A DNA stretch of 29,108 nucleotides from a virus. Positions within the stretch are counted from its first letter, which is position 1, and each line of letters opens with the position of its first letter. The position numbers and the translations under genes are program-made. Below the pieces are notes generated by a model. It made no database searches and was not told where the DNA came from. It saw only the letters and a list, made by a program, of their open reading frames with translations. Positions 11,577-17,956 of this stretch are shown here, in pieces. Location: the IMG/VR virus record IMGVR_UViG_3300022591_000050, positions 1-29,108 of that record; one strand, 5' to 3'.

Positions 11577-11950
11577 TTAGAAACGAGCAAGAATTCTTTA
11601 ACACATTTGACATGCAAGTCCAATTGAGTCGTCGTAGACTACGCAGGATAGATCGTGCTAGTCTTAAAGTAAACGCATGGGACTATAATATTAGTGATGC
11701 GGCTATGTATCAATCTACAGCTACACACTCTATCGAAGAAGTAGAATGTGTTGATGTCCTGATGCCCAAAGATAGACTAGCACACTTGATAGCCTATGTA
11801 CAAGAGACTGAAGCTAGGAATGTTCAGCACGAGACTGATAGACAATTAATAGCTCAGTATGAAAGAGATAGGGTTGTTAGACTAAAGTATCCTGCGGTAG
11901 AGAAGGCATATCAAAAGTATGTGACTATGCTGGAGCTTTGTCGCAAATGA
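11573..11950 (+). CDS. Helical phage protein, function unknown
   Basis: A protein of 125 residues starting M-I-R-N-E-Q-E-F-F-N-T-F. It has a basic patch (L-S-R-R-R-L-R-R-I-D-R), then an acidic centre and a long C-terminal helix (A-V-E-K-A-Y-Q-K-Y-V-T-M-L-E-L). It lacks the W-F-x-L-R-W signature although it sits inside that run. It is ATGA-coupled on both sides. Confidence 0.75.
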   Translation: MIRNEQEFFNTFDMQVQLSRRRLRRIDRASLKVNAWDYNISDAAMYQSTATHSIEEVECVDVLMPKDRLAHLIAYVQETEARNVQHETDRQLIAQYERDRVVRLKYPAVEKAYQKYVTMLELCRK

Positions 11951-12177
11951 CTAAAGAGCAACGTAACCAATACTGGGGAGCTCTACATGCTGTCCGTAGC
12001 GAATACAGAGAAGCGGTAGGTGATAATATAGGTGTAACAGGTCCTACATTGCCACACTGGGTAGAAGAGAAATATGGCTTGCGTATGGGATTAGACGGGC
12101 AAGGTAACTACACACAACAGTATTATGTAGTTGATCCAAAAAGATTTATGCTCTTTCAAATTAAATATTATAAATGA
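11947..12177 (+). CDS. Small protein related to the L-R-W run
   Basis: A protein of 76 residues starting M-T-K-E-Q-R-N-Q-Y-W. It ends Y-Y-V-V-D-P-K-R-F-M-L-F-Q-I-K-Y-Y-K, which aligns with the family ending as F-x-I-K-Y in place of F-x-L-R-W. A helix with L-P-H-W-V-E-E-K-Y-G-L lies before it. I treat it as a divergent member. ATGA overlaps on both sides. Confidence 0.7.
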   Translation: MTKEQRNQYWGALHAVRSEYREAVGDNIGVTGPTLPHWVEEKYGLRMGLDGQGNYTQQYYVVDPKRFMLFQIKYYK

Positions 12178-12428
12178 ATATACAAGATCAAATAATAAAC
12201 GATATGGGCAAAGCAATGTCCGATGAAATAGACTTTCAAATACTATCAGACATGTTAGTTGGAATAGGTTGGCGTAAGGTCGTCCTTAGCCCAATGTCTT
12301 GGGAAGATGGCGCCGAAGTAGACCTATGGTGCGAAACTAATGTCAAAGGTAACTTTGAAACAATGGGCCTTGTATGGGTCTTTGAAGATGAAGAAGATGC
12401 TAACTGGTTTGCATTGAGATGGTTATGA
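12174..12428 (+). CDS. W-F-x-L-R-W family protein 5
   Basis: A protein of 84 residues. V-V-L-S-P-M-S-W-E-D-G-A-E-V-D-L-W-C-E-T-N, then V-W-V-F-E-D-E-E-D-A-N-W-F-A-L-R-W-L at the C-terminus. The S-P-M opening of the domain matches member 4 (F-S-P-M). It is more acidic than the others. It overlaps the next start as ATGA. Confidence 0.8.
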   Translation: MNIQDQIINDMGKAMSDEIDFQILSDMLVGIGWRKVVLSPMSWEDGAEVDLWCETNVKGNFETMGLVWVFEDEEDANWFALRWL

Positions 12429-12613
12429 TGCCACTACACAGCGATTTATTAATCGAGCATGAGTATTATGTCGTTGAAGTTAACGATGTTCGAATTGTCT
12501 ATGAATGGCTAGTTGAAGCATTTGGGCCTGCAGGCAAGCGTTGGTTTAGTAGTGATAATAAGATATACTTTAGAGATGAACGAGATTACATTTGGTTTGA
12601 GCTTGGGACATAA
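12425..12613 (+). CDS. W-F-x-L family protein 6
   Basis: A protein of 62 residues, the shortest member. V-Y-E-W-L-V-E-A-F-G-P-A-G-K-R-W-F, then I-Y-F-R-D-E-R-D-Y-I-W-F-E-L-G-T. The final R-W is replaced by G-T and the protein stops, so the signature is truncated. TAATG leads into the next gene. Confidence 0.75.
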   Translation: MMPLHSDLLIEHEYYVVEVNDVRIVYEWLVEAFGPAGKRWFSSDNKIYFRDERDYIWFELGT

Positions 12614-12975
12614 TGGCATTTAGACAACCACCTGACAATGGCCCTGTAGCCGTCCCATTCAAACCTACGATTGAAAACAAGTATATTGTTATCAATGATA
12701 AGGTACATGAAATCAAAAAAGTTATTGTACATCAATTCATAATGGGCGATGTAGATGATCCAGACCTATATGCCTCTCAACCAATTTATGAATGGCAACA
12801 AAGTGAAATGGGTAAATGGGTAATGGAACGTGCTGTAGATACCCCTGAATGGCACAGGCATATTGATCATACTACATACGGATATCGATATGCTATTGTT
12901 GCCAAAATGAAAGACATTGACTATACCTTTTGGCAACTCAAGTGGAGCAATCAAGTTGACAGGGGTCGTGCATAG
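12613..12975 (+). CDS. W-x-L-K-W family protein 7
   Basis: A protein of 120 residues with a Pro-rich start (P-P-D-N-G-P-V-A-V-P-F-K-P). The second half has I-Y-E-W-Q-Q-S-E-M-G-K-W, then D-I-D-Y-T-F-W-Q-L-K-W-S, a conservative form of the signature, and a short basic tail. It ends the coupled run; the promoter of the next unit is embedded in its last codons. Confidence 0.75.
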   Translation: MAFRQPPDNGPVAVPFKPTIENKYIVINDKVHEIKKVIVHQFIMGDVDDPDLYASQPIYEWQQSEMGKWVMERAVDTPEWHRHIDHTTYGYRYAIVAKMKDIDYTFWQLKWSNQVDRGRA

Positions 12976-12984
12976 CTGTATAAT
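12956..12984 (+). promoter_or_regulatory. Perfect sigma70 promoter, leaderless geometry
   Basis: TTGACA (12956-12961), 17 bp, TATAAT (12979-12984); the ATG of the next gene is at 12990, five bases later. TAGCT (12973-12977) and AGCTA (12986-12990) form a short inverted repeat around the -10. Confidence 0.85.
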
Positions 12985-12989
12985 AAGCT

Positions 12990-13463
12990 ATGACAGAAAC
13001 GATCTTCTACATCAAAAAAGGCCGCAGGTACATTCCGCACAGTTCATACAGTCCGGAGTTCTGCGATAGCTTTCCAAAAGGTACACACTTAGTACAATCG
13101 TATCCTGGCGGCAGTAGACGTAGATACAATATTGATCCTGCGTATGCTCCTATGATTGCCGCCGGTCGGGTTGCCGAAGATGTTATCAGTCGTAAGATCA
13201 TGGATGCTACATCAATGCGTCCAAAACAAACTCCGTTATCGCAAGAGCAAAAAGATGCATGGGAACATTTGATTAATGTGTTTGGAGACCAAGCTCGTTG
13301 CCTTGAATGGCCTAGCGCCAGAGAAGCTGCCGAAGCCGCAGTAGAAGCAATGACACATGAAGCAGAACATTTGTTGGAAAACCCAACGGTGCGTAAAGCA
13401 TACGAGAAGTTTTTATTTGTAGCAGAACTAACTAAGGAACACAAAAATGCAAGTGAGAGTTAA
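12990..13463 (+). CDS. Conserved phage protein, function unknown
   Basis: A protein of 157 residues starting M-T-E-T-I-F-Y-I-K-K-G-R-R-Y-I-P. It has Y-P-G-G-S-R-R-R-Y-N-I-D-P-A-Y-A-P-M-I-A-A-G near residues 38-60 and a helical Ala/Glu-rich C-terminus. I recognise the first half from T4-like aquatic phages without a known function. The start codon coincides with the predicted transcription start, so the mRNA is probably leaderless. Confidence 0.85.
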   Translation: MTETIFYIKKGRRYIPHSSYSPEFCDSFPKGTHLVQSYPGGSRRRYNIDPAYAPMIAAGRVAEDVISRKIMDATSMRPKQTPLSQEQKDAWEHLINVFGDQARCLEWPSAREAAEAAVEAMTHEAEHLLENPTVRKAYEKFLFVAELTKEHKNASES

Positions 13464-13650
13464 AGAAGATGCCAGCGAGTTTGGCAAGTGTGGTTGTGGC
13501 CGCAGTCCAACTGGTAAGTGCATAGGTTGGCATGGCTTTACAGAAGAACAATTAGCAGAAGCTAAACGAGTTTGGGATTTAGATCAATATATGAAACAAG
13601 CACAGGATCTTTGGTCCGATAGCTGTACAACTCCAAGAAAGGAAAACTAA
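13447..13650 (+). CDS. CDGSH-like Cys/His protein 1
   Basis: A protein of 67 residues. C-G-C-G-R-S-P-T-G-K-C-I-G-W-H near residues 15-29 gives C-x-C-x2-S-x4-C-x-G-x-H, which is the CDGSH iron-sulphur signature shortened by one residue and lacking its Asp. A [2Fe-2S] cluster or zinc is plausible. The following helix (E-E-Q-L-A-E-A-K-R-V-W) is unassigned. It overlaps the previous gene by 17 bp and is directly followed by a paralogue. Confidence 0.75.
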   Translation: MQVRVKEDASEFGKCGCGRSPTGKCIGWHGFTEEQLAEAKRVWDLDQYMKQAQDLWSDSCTTPRKEN

Positions 13651-13651
13651 A

Positions 13652-13834
13652 ATGGAAACAAATGAAAACACAGTAGTTGAATGTGGCTGTGGTCGCAGTC
13701 CAACTGGCAAGTGTATTGGATTGCACTCATTAGATGAGCAAACATGGGTTGAAGGTAAAACCCAAATCCTTGCTAACATTGCAATGGGCCGAGGGAAGAT
13801 TGGCATTGAAAAGCCAGTTGGAGAACCTGAATGA
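13652..13834 (+). CDS. CDGSH-like Cys/His protein 2
   Basis: A protein of 60 residues. The motif C-G-C-G-R-S-P-T-G-K-C-I-G-L-H is identical to that of the preceding gene except Leu for Trp. The rest has diverged (D-E-Q-T-W-V-E-G-K and a Gly/Pro-rich end). An AAAGGAAA-type site precedes it. Tandem duplication followed by divergence is the simplest reading. Confidence 0.75.
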   Translation: METNENTVVECGCGRSPTGKCIGLHSLDEQTWVEGKTQILANIAMGRGKIGIEKPVGEPE

Positions 13835-14163
13835 AATGGCTAGACACTTGGCTATATACCAAAGTACGTGACATGTGGGACAACCGCGACAAATATGAAG
13901 CGGATCGAGATTACAAAGAATCAAGGGCAATGAAAATGAGTTTAGTAGGCGCACAAACAGCAATGACAATCGATCGTGGACGCCCAGAAGGCGAAGATCG
14001 TATTACATTTGAACTTACATCCGCAGTTGGCGGTCGCATTCTTAATGTACGCAGATATGATCAACGTAAAGACTATCACGATGCTACAACCTATGTTATC
14101 CCTAGTGGAGAAGATGTAGGTGCAAGAGTAGCGAAAATTTTGAACTTAGAATTGCTTAAATAA
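13831..14163 (+). CDS. Phage protein, function unknown
   Basis: A protein of 110 residues starting M-K-W-L-D-T-W-L-Y-T-K-V-R-D-M-W. A charged helix is followed by a beta-rich part with I-T-F-E-L-T-S-A-V-G-G-R-I-L-N-V-R-R-Y-D and a last helix (G-A-R-V-A-K-I-L-N-L-E). It is coupled by ATGA to the gene before. No family is assigned. Confidence 0.75.
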   Translation: MKWLDTWLYTKVRDMWDNRDKYEADRDYKESRAMKMSLVGAQTAMTIDRGRPEGEDRITFELTSAVGGRILNVRRYDQRKDYHDATTYVIPSGEDVGARVAKILNLELLK

Positions 14164-14183
14164 ACTATCCAACGGAGAATCTT

Positions 14184-14552
14184 ATGGACTATATCATCTA
14201 TATCGTTTTAGGCGTAGTAGCATTTTGGTTGGGCTGGCATGCCCGTGCTATTGTCTTTATGGCTAATCTTAGCATTGATCCAGATAGGACAATCAAAATG
14301 TTGGAAAAGATTAGAGAGATTAATGCGGCCAAAACCGAAGAAGAATTGGATAGTATTGTTTCAAACCAAATGAATGCTGTTGAAGTTGAACCCGAGCAAG
14401 TCAAAGGTGTGTGGTACGCTTATGCCAAACCGACTGGACAGTTCCTTGGACAAGGTTCAAGTTTGGAGGAAGCACTCACACAGGCTGCAAACCGTTTTCC
14501 TGATAAGAAATTTTGGTGTAAAACAATCGAGCAGGTTAGCCAGACTGCTTGA
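14184..14552 (+). CDS. Membrane-anchored small protein
   Basis: A protein of 122 residues. The N-terminal segment I-I-Y-I-V-L-G-V-V-A-F-W-L-G-W is a membrane anchor. A helical linker (M-L-E-K-I-R-E-I-N-A-A-K-T-E-E-E-L) leads to a C-terminal domain with G-V-W-Y-A-Y-A-K-P-T-G-Q-F-L-G-Q-G-S-S-L and F-P-D-K-K-F-W-C. ACGGAG lies upstream. Function unknown; it faces the cytoplasm or periplasm from the inner membrane. Confidence 0.75.
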   Translation: MDYIIYIVLGVVAFWLGWHARAIVFMANLSIDPDRTIKMLEKIREINAAKTEEELDSIVSNQMNAVEVEPEQVKGVWYAYAKPTGQFLGQGSSLEEALTQAANRFPDKKFWCKTIEQVSQTA

Positions 14553-14577
14553 TTTATCAGCACAGTTGTATTACAAT
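14549..14577 (+). promoter_or_regulatory. Sigma70-type promoter, TTGATT-N17-TACAAT
   Basis: The -35 (14549-14554) overlaps the stop of the previous gene; the -10 is at 14572-14577 with a 17-bp spacer. A leader of about 40 nt follows before the 14625 gene. Confidence 0.6.
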
Positions 14578-14624
14578 AGTAACACGTTGGTGATACGCAC
14601 CGACAAAATTACAAAGGAAACAAT

Positions 14625-14897
14625 ATGAAATTTTTCAATCCAGAAACTAAGACTTATAAGATTTTTAACGCATTGTACAATGGCGACACATTGACAGCTT
14701 CACAAGCTGAAAAGCGTTTTGGTGTTAAGAACATCAGCGCAGAAGTTAGCCGCATCCGTTCAAGCGGTTATGCTGTTTACGCTAACTCACGTAAAGCAGG
14801 TAACGGTGTTCAAGTAACTGAATACGTTATGGGCAAGCCATCACGTGAAATCGTAGCATTAGGCTACAAAGCTAAGGCAATGGGTATCACTCTTTAA
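14625..14897 (+). CDS. Winged-helix-like DNA-binding protein
   Basis: A protein of 90 residues. L-T-A-S-Q-A-E-K-R-F-G-V-K-N-I-S-A-E-V-S-R-I-R-S-S-G-Y has the helix-turn-helix plus wing order, followed by a basic wing (A-N-S-R-K-A-G-N-G-V). It is likely a small transcription factor. It has its own promoter, an AAAGGAAA site and a strong terminator, making it a monocistronic unit, and its codon choice suggests high expression. Similar small proteins occur in T4-like cyanophages. Confidence 0.85.
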   Translation: MKFFNPETKTYKIFNALYNGDTLTASQAEKRFGVKNISAEVSRIRSSGYAVYANSRKAGNGVQVTEYVMGKPSREIVALGYKAKAMGITL

Positions 14898-14914
14898 TTA
14901 GAGCTTACTTAGTC

Positions 14915-14946
14915 AAAAGCCCCTATACGGGGCTTTTTCTTTTTAT
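14915..14946 (+). terminator. Rho-independent terminator
   Basis: AAAAGCCCC and GGGGCTTTT form a perfect 9-bp stem with a 5-nt loop, followed by a T-rich tract. It ends the 14625 transcript. Confidence 0.95.
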
Positions 14947-14951
14947 AAGTA
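14944..14951 (+). promoter_or_regulatory. Late-like octamer TATAAGTA
   Basis: One base off TATAAATA, ending 4 nt before the ATG at 14956. It fits a leaderless late transcript, but the match is imperfect and it overlaps the terminator tail. Confidence 0.35.
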
Positions 14952-14955
14952 CACA

Positions 14956-15249
14956 ATGATAGATACACTTTTTAAACCTACCCTCGAATGGATCAAAGAT
15001 GATTGGCGCAGTAACAAATTCCGTTTTTTACTTGAAGTATTGGCTTGGGCAATCTCAATTGGCTGTAGCCTCACTATGGCTATCACTGTCCCCAATCCGC
15101 CTTTGCTTGCTCTTTACCCTGTTTGGATTTCTGGTTGCGCTATCTATGCTTGGTGCGCTTATACTAGGAAATCATTTGGCATGCTGGCTAACTACATCTT
15201 GCTAACATCTATTGATACCGTTGGACTTATAAGGATGATACTGCAATGA
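14956..15249 (+). CDS. Three-helix membrane protein of T4-like phages
   Basis: A protein of 97 residues. After a charged start (W-I-K-D-D-W-R-S-N-K-F-R-F) come hydrophobic helices at about residues 23-43, 48-66 and 76-92. P-N-P-P-L-L-A-L-Y and the T-R-K-S-F-G-M-L-A-N-Y-I-L-L-T-S-I-D motif are typical of a small membrane protein seen in several T4-like phages. No ribosome site is visible. ATGA links it to the next gene. Confidence 0.8.
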   Translation: MIDTLFKPTLEWIKDDWRSNKFRFLLEVLAWAISIGCSLTMAITVPNPPLLALYPVWISGCAIYAWCAYTRKSFGMLANYILLTSIDTVGLIRMILQ

Positions 15250-15440
15250 GACCAAAAAATATAAACGAGCCATACATTGGACAACAATGGACTACCCCAG
15301 AAAGTACCAAATTTGAAGTTGTCGATTTAATTATTCAAGAAGACGATGCTTGGATAGAGTATGAAAACACCCAAACCAAAAATCGCTATAGTTGCCGTTT
15401 GGAAGCCTTTAGACATAGGTTTACTCCAATCGCCGAGTAA
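15246..15440 (+). CDS. Small phage protein, function unknown
   Basis: A protein of 64 residues with a beta-rich core (F-E-V-V-D-L-I-I-Q-E-D-D-A-W-I-E-Y) and C-R-L-E-A-F-R-H-R-F near the end; the pattern suits a small beta barrel. It is coupled to the membrane-protein gene before it. Confidence 0.75.
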   Translation: MRPKNINEPYIGQQWTTPESTKFEVVDLIIQEDDAWIEYENTQTKNRYSCRLEAFRHRFTPIAE

Positions 15441-15441
15441 C

Positions 15442-15470
15442 TTGACCTAGTCGCATATATGTAGTATAAT
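15442..15470 (+). promoter_or_regulatory. Sigma70-type promoter, TTGACC-N17-TATAAT
   Basis: The -35 is at 15442-15447 and the -10 at 15465-15470 with a 17-bp spacer. The ATG of the lipoprotein gene at 15477 falls on the expected start site. The -10 sits inside the loop of a 13-bp inverted repeat. Confidence 0.85.
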
Positions 15471-15483
15471 ACATATATGCGAC
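15450..15483. promoter_or_regulatory. 13-bp perfect inverted repeat around a -10 box
   Basis: GTCGCATATATGT (15450-15462) and ACATATATGCGAC (15471-15483) flank an 8-bp centre that contains TATAAT. The right arm includes the start codon. It is probably a repressor operator controlling the lipoprotein gene and perhaps the nuclease-helicase after it. Confidence 0.75.
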
Positions 15484-15692
15484 TAATTGTCATATTGTTT
15501 ACACTAAATGCATTATCGGGCTGTGCCGCTTATACAGTGGCCAGTATCGGTACCTTTGCGGCTACTGGAAAAAGTATTGGAGACCACGGAGCAAGTTTGG
15601 CTTCAGGTGGAGATTGCAATAGCATTAAACATTTGATAAATGGACAATACTATTGTGAAATGCCAGTAGTGTATAATCGAAACCCGTTCTAA
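15477..15692 (+). CDS. Small lipoprotein
   Basis: A protein of 71 residues. A short signal peptide ends in the lipobox L-S-G-C16, so the mature protein (about 56 residues) would be lipid-anchored in the periplasm. The mature part has G-K-S-I-G-D-H-G-A-S-L-A-S-G-G-D-C and a C-terminal Y-Y-C-E, a pattern I recognise from small lipoproteins of Gram-negative bacteria and their phages. The two later Cys may form a disulphide. A role in superinfection exclusion or the cell envelope is possible. The transcript appears leaderless. Confidence 0.8.
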   Translation: MRLIVILFTLNALSGCAAYTVASIGTFAATGKSIGDHGASLASGGDCNSIKHLINGQYYCEMPVVYNRNPF

Positions 15693-15707
15693 CAAAGAAA
15701 GTATATA

Positions 15708-17918
15708 ATGATTAATCTTTACGCATACAGTTACCCGGCCGCAATTAAAAAGTTTTCAGACGACGGCTATACATTGCTCAAATTAGGCGATAGTCATCGT
15801 GACATCGAAGTTCGAATTAACGAGCAAGGTAACTCTGCTGAGTGGGAAGAAAAGATTATTATCGGGTCTTGGAATAACTTACAAAAGATTAAACGTGATC
15901 ACGATGTTCATGAAGTATTAACTAAGCGTGGCTTATGGCACTCGGGTAAGCACAAAGGTACTGAGTGGTTTAAAATTCCAGGTAATAGTGTCGAAGAAGC
16001 CTACATATATTTGGATGCGTTGATCGCAGAGTTTGAAGGTAAACGTATCCGTAAGTCAGTTAAACTTCGATCACTACAACAAAAAGCTCTAAACAAAGCA
16101 ATGTCATATATCGACAACGGCGGTTTTGATGTTAGTATTATTGCTAACCTTTGTCCACGTTTTGGTAAAACATTGTGGGCATTATCATTGTTTAATGCAA
16201 TACACCAAAAGTACGGTAACCGAATTATGTTGTTGCCAGCCTATTGGCTTAGTGTACATAGCTCATTTGTAAGTGAGTTAACCGAATATGACGACTTCCT
16301 AGATATTGTTCAAATTGATGTATCTGCTGACGATGCTCGTGAACGTGCTATTGATGCTATCAGTGCCGGCCAGCGTATTCTAATCCCAATGAGTTTGCAC
16401 GGTGACTTAGAAGAATGGAAAACTAAACATGCCTGGATTGCATCCATTCCAAATGCAGATGGCTTCTCGTTTGCAGATGAAGGCGACTTTGGAACACATA
16501 CAGAAAACCAAGTAGCTAAACTAGACTACATTTTTAAAACACAGTCTGATCCTGTACAAGGTCGTAAATTTGTTCGAGTTTATGCTAGTGGTACTAACGT
16601 ACAACGCCTTGCTCGTTGCTCCCCAGATATTAACGGTGTTATCTATACCGCCTACAGCGAGTTAGAACAAACTGAGCCTGGCATTATTCGCCGTAAGTTT
16701 TTCTGTACACAAGTAGACTCTCTTAAACAAGAAGTAGAAGCACTGGATGAAAAGATTCAGCCTAGCTGGATTAAGATTTGGGACCGTCCGCTATCTAATA
16801 AAGCATTTGTTGGTAAATTGCTACAGGCACTGACAGGTGAGGATTCATTGCGCCCAGAAATTAATCTAAGCGAAATGACTGGAGAAACTATTGATTGTTT
16901 CATGTTGTTGGTTAGTGCTAACAATAAAGAAATGAAACAAATTTATGAAATTGCTGAACGTGAAATTCCAGAATGGCATGTAAAGGTACTCAACGGTGAG
17001 TTTACCAGCAATCGCAACGCTGAGTTTGAAACTAAACGTGAAATCAACGAGGCCCGCATTGCAGGTAAGAAAGGTGTAGTAATTATCGCTAATCAAATGG
17101 GTTCACGTAGTTATAGTATTCCTGAGATCCAAGCTACTGTTATTGCATATGATCGCGGTAGTGTTGATGCTACAGTTCAAAAGGTTAGCCGTTGCCTGAC
17201 ACCGGGCAATACTTATAGTGGAGAAGTTAAGACACACGGGTATATTGTAGATTTGAGTTTTGATCCTAACCGTGCTGAGAATATTGAACGTTTGATTTTA
17301 GAAGAAGCTATCCAAGTACAGCGCAGTGACGATATTGATTTTACTAGTGCTGTTCGATATGTGTTAACTAGTATTGACTTGTTTAAAATAAACGAGTTTG
17401 GTTATGCTGAGGAAATAACAGAAGAAGATATGTTTAGGATCCTTGGCGATAATGAAAACTTGTTGCGTGTCGCAGATGTTGCTGTAGATGTAGTAGCGGC
17501 AGTCCAGTCTGGATTATTTGATATTCTTGCAAATGTAAACGCATCAGGTAAGCTCAGTAACTCTAAAAAAGAAGTTGTTGGTGCTGATGTAATCAATGCA
17601 GTTACTAAAGGTGGTAGCTTAGATAATAATACACTTACGGATAAAGATAAAAAGAATATTGAAAAGATTATCAACGATGCTATTCGATCATTAAACATGA
17701 GTGCGACTAGCGTATATGATCTAGCCAATGATGGGCATAGTTATCGAGAGTGTTTAAAAGTAATTGATTCAAACTCAGATTTAAACAATGAATTCCAATC
17801 GCTGTTTGGTATCAGCGCAGGTGATGCAATTACCTTAGTTGATAATCGTGCGTTGAATGAAGCTATATTAGACGTTATCGTCCAAAATAGTAAAACGATT
17901 GACAACATCTTTGCTTGA
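15708..17918 (+). CDS. T5orf172/GIY-YIG nuclease fused to SF2 helicase
   Basis: A protein of 736 residues. Residues 1-105 follow the T5orf172 branch of GIY-YIG nucleases: L-Y-A-Y (4-7), L-K-L-G-D-S (24-29), R-D-I-E-V-R (31-36), D-V-H-E (66-69) and G-T-E-W-F (84-88). Residues about 120-500 carry helicase motifs: R-F-G-K-T (151-155), D-E-G-D (257-260), A-S-G-T (293-296) and Q-K-V-S-R (491-495). The last 200 residues are unassigned. Nuclease plus translocase is the layout of a restriction subunit, and an adenine methyltransferase follows. It could alternatively be a recombination or repair helicase. Confidence 0.85.
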   Translation: MINLYAYSYPAAIKKFSDDGYTLLKLGDSHRDIEVRINEQGNSAEWEEKIIIGSWNNLQKIKRDHDVHEVLTKRGLWHSGKHKGTEWFKIPGNSVEEAYIYLDALIAEFEGKRIRKSVKLRSLQQKALNKAMSYIDNGGFDVSIIANLCPRFGKTLWALSLFNAIHQKYGNRIMLLPAYWLSVHSSFVSELTEYDDFLDIVQIDVSADDARERAIDAISAGQRILIPMSLHGDLEEWKTKHAWIASIPNADGFSFADEGDFGTHTENQVAKLDYIFKTQSDPVQGRKFVRVYASGTNVQRLARCSPDINGVIYTAYSELEQTEPGIIRRKFFCTQVDSLKQEVEALDEKIQPSWIKIWDRPLSNKAFVGKLLQALTGEDSLRPEINLSEMTGETIDCFMLLVSANNKEMKQIYEIAEREIPEWHVKVLNGEFTSNRNAEFETKREINEARIAGKKGVVIIANQMGSRSYSIPEIQATVIAYDRGSVDATVQKVSRCLTPGNTYSGEVKTHGYIVDLSFDPNRAENIERLILEEAIQVQRSDDIDFTSAVRYVLTSIDLFKINEFGYAEEITEEDMFRILGDNENLLRVADVAVDVVAAVQSGLFDILANVNASGKLSNSKKEVVGADVINAVTKGGSLDNNTLTDKDKKNIEKIINDAIRSLNMSATSVYDLANDGHSYRECLKVIDSNSDLNNEFQSLFGISAGDAITLVDNRALNEAILDVIVQNSKTIDNIFA

Positions 17919-17927
17919 TGTTATAAT
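17899..17927 (+). promoter_or_regulatory. Perfect sigma70 promoter for the methyltransferase
   Basis: TTGACA (17899-17904), 17 bp, TATAAT (17922-17927). It lies in the last codons of the helicase gene and lets the methyltransferase be transcribed separately. Confidence 0.9.
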
Positions 17928-17956
17928 AATTATATTACAGTAAATCGGAGAACGTG

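Noticed and set aside
13007-13444. 145-codon minus-strand frame opposite the 12990 gene
   Set aside because: It is the mirror of a well-supported plus-strand gene with promoter and family-like sequence; its own translation is Ser/Cys/Ala-rich with no ribosome site.
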